From positions 1 through 8,795 of the forward strand of contig CAYJOG010000090.1 of assembly GCA_964371695.1 (NCBI GenBank): 8,795 nucleotides of DNA, read 5' to 3'. A program made the position numbers and the translations under genes. This DNA is from CAYJOG01 sp964371695 [NCBI: uncultured bacterium] (GTDB taxonomy: Bacteria; CAYJOG01). The notes under the pieces are model-generated. The model saw only the letters and a program-made list of their open reading frames with translations. It made no database searches and was not told where the DNA came from. Of the stretch, positions 1 through 5,266 are shown in pieces. Within the stretch, counting starts at the first letter, position 1; each line of letters opens with the position of its first letter.

Positions 1-194
1 GCTGGGAGGTGTGTCAGGAGCTGAAAGCCACCCCCGCCACCGCCAAGGTGCCCCTGTTTTTTGTCACGGCGCGGGACGCTCCCGTCCACAAAATGGTGGG
101 TCTGGGCATTCTCAAGGCAGACGAATACATCGTGAAACCCATCCGGCTGGATGACCTGCTCCAGCGCATTGACAAGGTGTTCCCGTCCCTTTGA
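1..194 (+). CDS. Response regulator receiver domain, C-terminal part (5' truncated by window edge)
   Basis: The reading frame is open from the left edge (first full codon at base 3) to TGA at 192-194. It encodes about 63 residues corresponding to the second half of a CheY-like receiver. An EVCQELK helix is followed by a beta strand ending in FFVTA, where the Thr is the conserved switch residue. The motif YIVKPI then carries the conserved Lys-Pro pair, and a final amphipathic helix follows. The protein stops about 17 residues after KP, where a receiver normally ends, so the receiver is the C-terminal domain of this protein. It is either a stand-alone CheY-like regulator or the tail of a hybrid kinase or multi-domain regulator. 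The phosphoacceptor Asp and acidic pocket are outside the window. A 13-bp inverted repeat starts five bases after the stop, so this gene probably ends an upstream unit and need not be co-transcribed with the KaiC-like gene. Family call secure; full architecture unknown. Confidence 0.85.
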   Translation, partial: WEVCQELKATPATAKVPLFFVTARDAPVHKMVGLGILKADEYIVKPIRLDDLLQRIDKVFPSL

Positions 195-198
195 GTTT

Positions 199-229
199 GT
201 TTTAAAAGTCCGTCGTGGACTTTTAAAAC
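199..229. repeat. Perfect 13-bp inverted repeat, possible terminator or start of an intergenic repeat element
   Basis: Bases 199-211 (GTTTTAAAAGTCC) are exactly complementary to 217-229, with a 5-base loop GTCGT. The hairpin begins five bases after the receiver stop codon. The stem has an A/T-rich base rather than a GC-rich one, and no long T tract follows on the plus strand. A classical intrinsic terminator is therefore only one possibility; an end of a dispersed palindromic element is another. Its function is inferred from position only. Confidence 0.6.
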
Positions 230-233
230 TCAA

Positions 234-337
234 CGCCATCGGGGGCAGAGCCACCCTCGGCGTGGCGAAAACCTCACCTTTTTCCAAGTTTCGGTTTTCG
301 GGTGCGGCCATCCATGGCCGCAAGAGTCTGATTTTTT
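234..337. repeat. Multi-hairpin intergenic element upstream of the KaiC-like gene
   Basis: Downstream of the 13-bp palindrome lie two more inverted repeats. Bases 250-254 (GCCAC) pair with 262-266, and alternatively CGCCA at 234-238 pairs with 263-267. The segment 303-311 (TGCGGCCAT) pairs perfectly with 314-322 across a 2-base spacer. A run of six T lies at 332-337, about nine bases after the last stem. No convincing gene is seen in 195-369. Three stacked palindromes in one gap resemble a non-coding repeat (REP/BIME-like or MITE-like) or a structured leader, but no second copy is present in this window to confirm a repeat family. Confidence 0.45.
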
Positions 338-381
338 CAATACGCCTTGGGGTGTAATCCGTTAAACTATTGAACGAATCC

Positions 382-1155
382 ATGATTCCCAGAGTCATTA
401 CCGGCATCGAAGGACTGGACGCCATGCTCAAAGGTGGTGTGCCCCAGCACAGCGCCGTGCTGGTGGTGGGGCCGCCGGGCACGGGCAAAACCACACTGGG
501 GCTTCAGGCCATTTACACCGGGGCCACACGTTTTAACGAGCCAGGACTGGTGGTGACATTTGAGGAATTTCCAGACCAGATGTACCGCGACGCGCAGGAA
601 ATCGGCATGGACCTGAAATCGCTGGAAAGCCGGGGCATGCTGCGCACGATTTTCACCAGCCCCGAAGTGTTCAAGCAGGAACTGGAAAAACCCATGGGGC
701 TGATCAGCGAAACGGTGAACGAACTGGGCTGCAAGCGCATTTTCATCGACAGTGTGTCGCACTTTCGCCGCGTCACCAACGGCCAGCCGTCTGCCGATGA
801 CGAAGTGCTCACCAGCCTGGTAAACGGCCTGAAACGGGAGAAACTCACCTCGTTTTTCACCTACGAATCCATGGACCTGCTGGGCGAGCAACACGGCATG
901 GAAACCCGCATGGCCTATATCGTGGACACCCTGGTGTTCATGAAATACGTGGAAATTGACAGCGAAATCCAGCGGGCGCTGTTTGTGCTGAAATCCCGCG
1001 GCACCGATCACGACAAGGAAATCCGCCAATACGACATCGCCCAGGGCGGCATTCAGGTGCGCGGCAAGTTTGAAGACCGCGAGGGCCTGCTGGGGGGCGG
1101 CGCACGGCGCAGTTTCAAGTCGGGATTTGTGCAGGCGTTCCGGCGGGGCACGTGA
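382..1155 (+). CDS. Single-domain KaiC-like (RecA/RAD55 superfamily) ATPase
   Basis: A 257-residue soluble protein with the fold of one KaiC lobe, about half the length of cyanobacterial KaiC. It opens with the family signature RVITGIEGLDAML. The Walker A motif GPPGTGKT is at residues 30-37, the paired catalytic-type glutamates are in TFEE at 61-62, and the Walker B strand RIFID ends at Asp123. The C-terminal signature RGTDHDKEIRQYDI is typical of KaiC-like proteins. It should bind and hydrolyse ATP, probably as a ring. Related proteins act as signalling or timing ATPases with histidine kinases and response regulators; kaiA and kaiB are not in the window. ATG at 382 was chosen because it places the family motif at the N-terminus. 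TTG at 370 would add four residues, and neither start has a strong Shine-Dalgarno. The stop overlaps the next gene by GTGA. ATPase call high; circadian role unsupported. Confidence 0.92.
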   Translation: MIPRVITGIEGLDAMLKGGVPQHSAVLVVGPPGTGKTTLGLQAIYTGATRFNEPGLVVTFEEFPDQMYRDAQEIGMDLKSLESRGMLRTIFTSPEVFKQELEKPMGLISETVNELGCKRIFIDSVSHFRRVTNGQPSADDEVLTSLVNGLKREKLTSFFTYESMDLLGEQHGMETRMAYIVDTLVFMKYVEIDSEIQRALFVLKSRGTDHDKEIRQYDIAQGGIQVRGKFEDREGLLGGGARRSFKSGFVQAFRRGT

Positions 1156-1424
1156 GCGACTTCAGCCTCGTGGCCTGGGGCCTTGCGGGGCTGGCAGGGC
1201 TGCACCTGTGGCTCATGTGGCGCATCAGCGGTTATCACCAGCGGATTCTGAAGGTCAAACCGGGCACTGCCCTTTACCCCGCCGTGCTGGGCCTGCTGGC
1301 CGTGGGGCTGGCGGGCAGCCTGTTTTTGCCCCAGATTCAGTCCCAGGCCGTGACAGAGATGCTGCTGGGCACCGCTCTTTATTTGTGTGGTGTGCATCTG
1401 GCCCATAACATGCTTCTGAAATAA
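1152..1424 (+). CDS. Small integral membrane protein, unknown function (first of a pair)
   Basis: A 90-residue hydrophobic protein starting at GTG 1152, which overlaps the KaiC-like stop codon (GTGA), so translational coupling is expected. Three membrane-spanning stretches are visible: residues 5-23, 41-60 and 67-89. A short basic loop (RISGYHQRILKVK) lies between the first two. Histidines fall within or at the ends of the helices: His18 in the first, His82 and His85 in the third. No family is recognised. Its position directly after the ATPase suggests a membrane partner or anchor for the soluble signalling proteins (inference). The open frame, hydrophobic pattern and tight packing make it a believable gene despite its size and GTG start. 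Confidence 0.72.
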   Translation: MSDFSLVAWGLAGLAGLHLWLMWRISGYHQRILKVKPGTALYPAVLGLLAVGLAGSLFLPQIQSQAVTEMLLGTALYLCGVHLAHNMLLK

Positions 1425-1445
1425 CCTCAAGCTGTTCTCTGGATC

Positions 1446-1742
1446 ATGGAACATTCGCCTCTGCTCTGGTTTGGCCACATGGCGCTTTCGCTGGGCGCGG
1501 CGGTGGCTTTTGCCGCCATGGGGCTGATCAGCCGCAAGCTGGCCGAGGCACTGCGCACCCACCGGGCCTGGCAGCTTTATTTTGTTTCGGCGGGTTTGAG
1601 TCTTTTTGCCCCGGCTGGTGATATACTACTAGGAAGTGAAATGGTGGATGTTCACACCCTGTTTTTGGGAGGCGCACTGCTCTTGAGCCTTGTTCCCGCC
1701 TGGATGCATTGGCACTGGCTGTTGCTGGGAAAAGACCAATGA
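1446..1742 (+). CDS. Small integral membrane protein, unknown function (second of a pair)
   Basis: A 98-residue protein beginning at ATG 1446, 21 bases after the preceding gene, with only a weak GGA-type ribosome site. Three hydrophobic segments are seen: residues 6-28, 43-62 and 71-94. A charged loop (SRKLAEALRTHR) separates the first two. It contains six histidines, including His11 in the first segment and an MHWHW motif (His88, His90) at the end of the third. It is similar in size and topology to the preceding protein, although the two sequences are not obviously homologous by eye. The stop TGA at 1740-1742 overlaps the ATG of the receiver/HATPase gene. No family is recognised; a sensory, anchoring or cofactor-binding membrane subunit is conceivable. 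Confidence 0.75.
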   Translation: MEHSPLLWFGHMALSLGAAVAFAAMGLISRKLAEALRTHRAWQLYFVSAGLSLFAPAGDILLGSEMVDVHTLFLGGALLLSLVPAWMHWHWLLLGKDQ

Positions 1743-2569
1743 GCGACACACAGACCATGGATCTGCTGGTGGTGGACGACGACACCGATCTGTTGAAGCT
1801 GCTCAAAACCACCTTTGAGATGGAAGGATTCCGGGTGCGCACGGCCACCGCCGGGCCGGAGGGCCTCAAGGCGGTTTATGAACACCCCCCTGACGCGGTG
1901 ATATTGGACGTGCGCCTGCCGGGCATGAACGGCTTTGAAGTGTGCAAGGAACTGAAACTGCAACGCACCTACAACCTGCTGCCGGTGCTCATGCTCACCG
2001 CCCGCTCACGCAACGAAGACCGCATCGAGGGGCTCATCACCGGGGCAGACGCCTATGTCACCAAACCCTTTGACACCGAAGAACTGGTGAAACTGGTGAA
2101 GGAAGCCATCGAAGAAGCCAACCACCGGCGCGAGAACATGGGCATGGTGGAAACAATTTCTTTTGACATGAAATCCGAGTTCCGGTTTCTCGAAGAAATC
2201 AACGGCCTGATGAGCCGATTGTTCCAGGATTCCGACCTGTCTTCGGAGGAAATCTGGGAAATGAAACTGGCTCTGCACGAACTGGGTGTGAACGCCATCG
2301 AACACGGCAATCAGAAAGACCAGGACAAGCTGGTGCGCATCACCTACACCATTTTCAAGGACCGCCTGGAAATCACCGTGGAAGACGAAGGGGAAGGATT
2401 TGACCCCGAAACCCTGCCCGACCCCACCGAGGGCGACGCCCTGGTGCGCGACCGGGGCCGGGGCGTGTATCTGGTGAAACGCATGATGGACGGCGTGGAA
2501 TATCTGGGCCGGGGCAACGCAGTACGCCTGACCAAGCTGCTGCAACACTCGGCGGCCACGGGGCACTGA
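1739..2569 (+). CDS. Response regulator with RsbW/SpoIIAB-type HATPase output domain
   Basis: A 276-residue two-domain cytoplasmic protein. The receiver spans residues about 8-125. It has the acidic pocket Asp13/Asp14/Asp15, phosphoacceptor Asp57 in ILDVRLPGMNG, switch Thr87 in MLTAR, and Lys109 in YVTKPF, all intact. After a helical linker, residues about 138-270 form a GHKL ATP-binding domain of the anti-sigma kinase type. Its N box is HELGVNAIEHGN (Glu181, Asn185), its G1 box is EDEGEGF (Asp216, Gly218, Gly220), and its glycine-rich lid is RDRGRGVYLVKRMMD. There is no His-phosphorylation domain, so it should be a Ser/Thr kinase or sigma/anti-sigma switch controlled by phosphorylation of its receiver, not a histidine kinase. 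ATG 1739 overlaps the previous stop (ATGA) and follows a GGGAAAAG ribosome site; an in-frame ATG at 1709 would intrude on the previous gene. No sigma factor or STAS antagonist is in the window. Confidence 0.93.
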   Translation: MSDTQTMDLLVVDDDTDLLKLLKTTFEMEGFRVRTATAGPEGLKAVYEHPPDAVILDVRLPGMNGFEVCKELKLQRTYNLLPVLMLTARSRNEDRIEGLITGADAYVTKPFDTEELVKLVKEAIEEANHRRENMGMVETISFDMKSEFRFLEEINGLMSRLFQDSDLSSEEIWEMKLALHELGVNAIEHGNQKDQDKLVRITYTIFKDRLEITVEDEGEGFDPETLPDPTEGDALVRDRGRGVYLVKRMMDGVEYLGRGNAVRLTKLLQHSAATGH

Positions 2570-2583
2570 GCGGAGCCTCGCCC

Positions 2584-3114
2584 GTGGATGAAACCGCCGC
2601 CGCCACGGTCAACCCCGCCCACCCCGGTGGTGTTTCAAGCTCCTTTTCGCTCACCCAGGCCTTCAATGCGTCGGTCGAAGACGTGATTCTGGCCATGTGG
2701 CGGCGCTATGCACGGCTGGTGCGGGGCCTTCCCCGCGGCGAGGCCAAGCTGGACCCCGCGCCGGTGGACGGCATTCAGTGCCTCAACCTGCCACTGCGCC
2801 TCACGGATTGGCCCGCCGAAACACCGAACTGGGTGCGGGAGCAGTGGTCGGACTGGCGCGGCCACCATTCCTGGGTCATGTCCGCCGGAGAAATGCTCTG
2901 GCGCTGGGTGGCCACCGAAGGCACCGGCGAAATCCGGGGCAGCACGCGTTACACACCGGGCCTGAAACCCCACACCACCCTGCGCCACCTCACCGCCACG
3001 CTGTTTCTTGAAAACGCCGACGCCGCGACGCCAGAGATGGTGCGCCGCGCCCTGCACGGCCACTTTGAGCAGGAACACGCTGAGATTCGCAAAAACCTGA
3101 TTGCAGACAAATAG
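2584..3114 (+). CDS. Hypothetical protein, last gene of the KaiC-like operon
   Basis: A 176-residue predicted soluble protein that I do not recognise. GTG at 2584 is favoured because GGAG at 2572-2575 lies eight bases upstream; no ATG in this frame fits better. It starts 14 bases after the preceding stop. The N-terminal part runs FSLTQAFNASVEDVILAMW, the middle is tryptophan-rich (DWPAETPNWVREQWSDW), and a strand-like stretch (TLRHLTATLFLE) is followed by a C-terminal amphipathic helix with HFEQEHAEIRKN. The layout of an N-terminal strand and helix, beta-rich centre and long C-terminal helix is loosely compatible with SRPBCC/START-like small-ligand domains, but this is a weak impression, not a motif match. 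No signal peptide or membrane segment is seen. Operon position suggests a role with the upstream signalling proteins. Confidence 0.75.
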   Translation: MDETAAATVNPAHPGGVSSSFSLTQAFNASVEDVILAMWRRYARLVRGLPRGEAKLDPAPVDGIQCLNLPLRLTDWPAETPNWVREQWSDWRGHHSWVMSAGEMLWRWVATEGTGEIRGSTRYTPGLKPHTTLRHLTATLFLENADAATPEMVRRALHGHFEQEHAEIRKNLIADK

Positions 3115-3144
3115 TTCATTTTGAAGAAATTTAGGCACGCCGCA

Positions 3145-3185
3145 ATTGTTCCCTCTCCCGTGCTTTGCATGGGAGAGGGAACGAT
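3145..3185. terminator. Strong hairpin between convergent operons, possible bidirectional transcript boundary
   Basis: Bases 3148-3159 (GTTCCCTCTCCC) are perfectly complementary to 3171-3182. The pairing continues inward through a G-T wobble and TGC/GCA to a 3-base loop, and outward by a wobble and two more pairs. It lies about 30 bases after the plus-strand stop and about 110 bases past the minus-strand stop at 3297. No T tract follows on either strand, so it is not a textbook Rho-independent terminator. It may protect 3' ends, or be a dispersed palindrome. Confidence 0.5.
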
Positions 3186-3272
3186 GGCAGAGGACACAGA
3201 CTTCAAGAAAATGAACCAAAAATTTGTTGTAACCAGGCCCGTAAACCCATTTTTCGTATTGCGATGACCACA

Positions 3273-3290
3273 GGGGAATCCAGATTCCCC
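3273..3290. repeat. 8-bp inverted repeat just past the TPR gene stop
   Basis: GGGGAATC at 3273-3280 and GATTCCCC at 3283-3290 form a perfect inverted repeat with a 2-base centre, beginning seven bases downstream of the TPR gene's stop codon on the minus strand. No U-rich tail follows directly in that orientation. It could be the end-of-transcript hairpin for the TPR gene. The rest of 3115-3296 shows no gene. Confidence 0.4.
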
Positions 3291-3296
3291 ACAAGA

Positions 3297-4973
3297 CTAC
3301 CGCGCCAGACTCAACACCAGTGTGCGCACGGCGCTGGCAGCCTGGGCGGCGGCGCTTTGAGAGGCCTGGGCCAGCAGGGCGTTTTCTTCCTGAAACAGCA
3401 AAAACCCGGCGCTGGTTTGCCGCCCGGCGATGTTGCTGCGGGTGTGAATCTGCCGGTTGTGGCGGTCTACCACCACAATGTCCAGCACCACTTCGGCGGT
3501 GGTGGTCTGGGTTTCACGCAGGCCCATGAGCACCGATTTGGTGCCGCTGCTGAGGCCATAACGGCTGAGCGTGGGGGTGAGCACCAGGTCCACTTCCCGG
3601 TCCATCGCCGGGTTGGGGACACCCTCGGCCAGCTCCACGTCCAGAATACCCAGGCCGTTCAGTGCTGACAGCAGCTTGGCGGTGATGTCCTCGGCGGCTT
3701 CGATACCCAGGGTTTTGCCCCGCAGTCCCTGCACGGCATAAAGCCGGGCCTTGAGCACATCCAGTGGCATGTCCTGTGTGGCAAAACCGTGAGAGGGCGC
3801 GCGGACAGCCCCCCTGCCCTTTTCCCGCGCCGACTCGCGCCCAGCCGGTGCGGTGGCGGCAGCCTCGGCGGGTTCGGGCGCGGCCTCAGCCCCCTGGCCC
3901 TCTTCTGACCCCTTTGATTTTTTGTTTTTCCGGGGCAAATCGCCGGTGCGAATATGACCCCGCATGCGGGCGCGCTCGGCGTTGGAAACAGGGTTGAGCA
4001 CCGTTTCCTCTTCTTCTGGCGCAGCGGCCATTTCTTCTTCTGGTTCGGCGGTTGTTTCGGCTACAACGGGAGCTTCTGCGGCTGGGGCCGGGGGCGTGCT
4101 GGCCGTTTCCGGCTCAGGGATTGAAGCCTTCTCCAGCGCCAGCAGGGTTTCGGCCAGGGCCTGTTCGCTCACATCCTGGGCGGCCACCGGCCCTGTGCTG
4201 GGGACAGCGGGGGCTGTGGACTGATCACTCACCGCCGCCTCTACCTGTCCTTTGGCTTTCTCCAGCAGATAGGCCAGATTTTTGCGAATGACCTCGTTGC
4301 CGGGGTCCAGTTCCAGGGTTTTTTCAAGCTCTTTGACAGCTTTTTCGTAGTCGCCCATTTTGTAATAGGCGTGGGCCAGATTGTTGTGGATGGCCGCCGA
4401 GCCGGGGTCTATGGAAAGGGCCTTTTCATAGGTTTCGGCGCTGGCTTTGTATTCTCCCGTTTTGGTGAGCACCTGGGCGAGACTTTCATATCCCAGCAGG
4501 TAATTCACGTTGATGAGCACCGACTTGCGGTATTCCTCTTTGGCTTCGTTCAACAGGCCCATCATTTCCAGCACGTGACCCAGGTTGAGGTGGGCCTGGG
4601 GATGATTGGGGTCGATGGTGAGGGCCTGCTGGTGCTCTTTTTTGGCTTTGTCCAGGTCACCCAGGGCCTCATGCACCAGCCCCAGGTTGGTGTGGGCGGT
4701 GGCGTTTTTGGGGGCGATGGCGATGGCCGCCTGATAATGCTCCCTGGCCTCTGAAAACCGCTGCTGAAGCATGAGCAGGTCGCCAAAGTCCATGCGCAGC
4801 ACCGGATTGTTCTTGTCCTCGGAAACTGCCTTTTTATAAAGGGCCTCGGCCTGGGTCAGGTCGCCTTTTTTATGTTCCTCCAGGGCCTTTTCGTGCAGGC
4901 TCTGGGCCAACACCACGCCCGCCCACAGCCCCAGGCTCACCACCATGACACACACGCGAAAAAATAACCGCAT
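3297..4973 (-). CDS. Secreted TPR-repeat protein with putative CsgG/LpoB-like C-terminal domain
   Basis: A 558-residue protein. An N-terminal signal peptide (MRLFFRVCV, then a hydrophobic run ending VVLA before QS) indicates export; no lipobox Cys is present. Residues about 26-242 hold six tandem 34-residue TPR units plus a partial seventh, recognisable by repeats such as NLGLVHEALGDLDKA and ALTIDPNHP. A long Ala/Pro/Glu-rich linker (about 243-395) includes a basic patch RKNKKSKG. The C-terminal about 160 residues have mixed strand/helix character (EDITAKLLSALNGLGI, VDLVLTPTLSRYGL, AEVVLDIVVVD). This resembles the CsgG/LpoB-type periplasmic fold; that assignment is tentative. The family role would be a protein-interaction scaffold in the periplasm or at the outer membrane. 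ATG 4973 was preferred; an adjacent GTG at 4976 is also possible. It lies 290 bases downstream of cheB on the same strand, so co-transcription is uncertain. Confidence 0.9.
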   Translation of the reverse strand: MRLFFRVCVMVVSLGLWAGVVLAQSLHEKALEEHKKGDLTQAEALYKKAVSEDKNNPVLRMDFGDLLMLQQRFSEAREHYQAAIAIAPKNATAHTNLGLVHEALGDLDKAKKEHQQALTIDPNHPQAHLNLGHVLEMMGLLNEAKEEYRKSVLINVNYLLGYESLAQVLTKTGEYKASAETYEKALSIDPGSAAIHNNLAHAYYKMGDYEKAVKELEKTLELDPGNEVIRKNLAYLLEKAKGQVEAAVSDQSTAPAVPSTGPVAAQDVSEQALAETLLALEKASIPEPETASTPPAPAAEAPVVAETTAEPEEEMAAAPEEEETVLNPVSNAERARMRGHIRTGDLPRKNKKSKGSEEGQGAEAAPEPAEAAATAPAGRESAREKGRGAVRAPSHGFATQDMPLDVLKARLYAVQGLRGKTLGIEAAEDITAKLLSALNGLGILDVELAEGVPNPAMDREVDLVLTPTLSRYGLSSGTKSVLMGLRETQTTTAEVVLDIVVVDRHNRQIHTRSNIAGRQTSAGFLLFQEENALLAQASQSAAAQAASAVRTLVLSLAR

Positions 4974-4976
4974 CAC

Positions 4977-5266
4977 CGTTACCGCCTATTCCCTGAATCC
5001 TGAAACGATAGTGGAGAAGAAAACCCGGAGGCGCAGAACCAGGAAGCCAGAGGCCAAGGATGGCCGTTTCCGCCGCCGGTCCAGCGTGGCCGGGGTTGAA
5101 AAGCCAATGAACCTCTCCGGGGAAACACACCAACCTGCTGAAAAATTTTGGGGTCGGGCTGGGCCGTGCGGCGCTGTTTGCGAGGTTGCACGGAGGCAAC
5201 CGGCAAACCAGTCAAAAAGCCGGGCAGGCGATTATCCGTAAGGTGGGTTCGTTTCATCTGTATTTT
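4977..5266 (-). other. Non-coding gap upstream of the TPR gene, with several inverted repeats
   Basis: About 290 bases between cheB and the TPR gene. The clearest structure is at 5174-5211: an outer stem (CTGTTTGC with GCAAACCAG, one bulge) encloses an inner perfect stem GGTTGC (5184-5189) with GCAACC (5196-5201). A second small palindrome is GGCCA at 5052-5056 with TGGCC at 5061-5065. Read on the minus strand this would be the 5' leader of the TPR gene. I see no consensus of a known riboswitch class and no clear promoter. Short open frames cross it on both strands, but their Arg/Pro/Trp-rich translations and lack of ribosome sites argue against genes. Confidence 0.4.

Noticed and set aside
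330-369. Sigma-70-like promoter before the KaiC-like gene
   Set aside because: TGTAAT at 353-358 resembles a -10 box, but no acceptable -35 box lies 16-18 bases upstream.
367-1029. Minus-strand open frame of 220 codons opposite the KaiC-like gene
   Set aside because: His/Phe/Gln-rich antisense translation; the plus strand carries clear Walker motifs.
1709-1738. Earlier ATG start for the receiver-HATPase gene
   Set aside because: It would overlap the previous gene by over 30 bases; ATG 1739 has the ribosome site and the ATGA coupling and starts right at the receiver.
4945-5241. Possible 98-residue plus-strand gene
   Set aside because: Overlaps the TPR signal-peptide coding region on the other strand, is highly basic and has no supporting motif.
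5196-5250. Resemblance to a c-di-GMP (GEMM-I) riboswitch because of a GGCAAACC string
   Set aside because: The GAAA-capped stem, conserved GGACGCAAAGCC and receptor segments are absent, and the orientation is away from the gene it would control.
4979-5257. Possible 92-residue minus-strand gene between cheB and the TPR gene
   Set aside because: No ribosome site before its ATG, Arg/Pro/Trp-rich composition, and overlap with the palindromic stretch; more likely non-coding.
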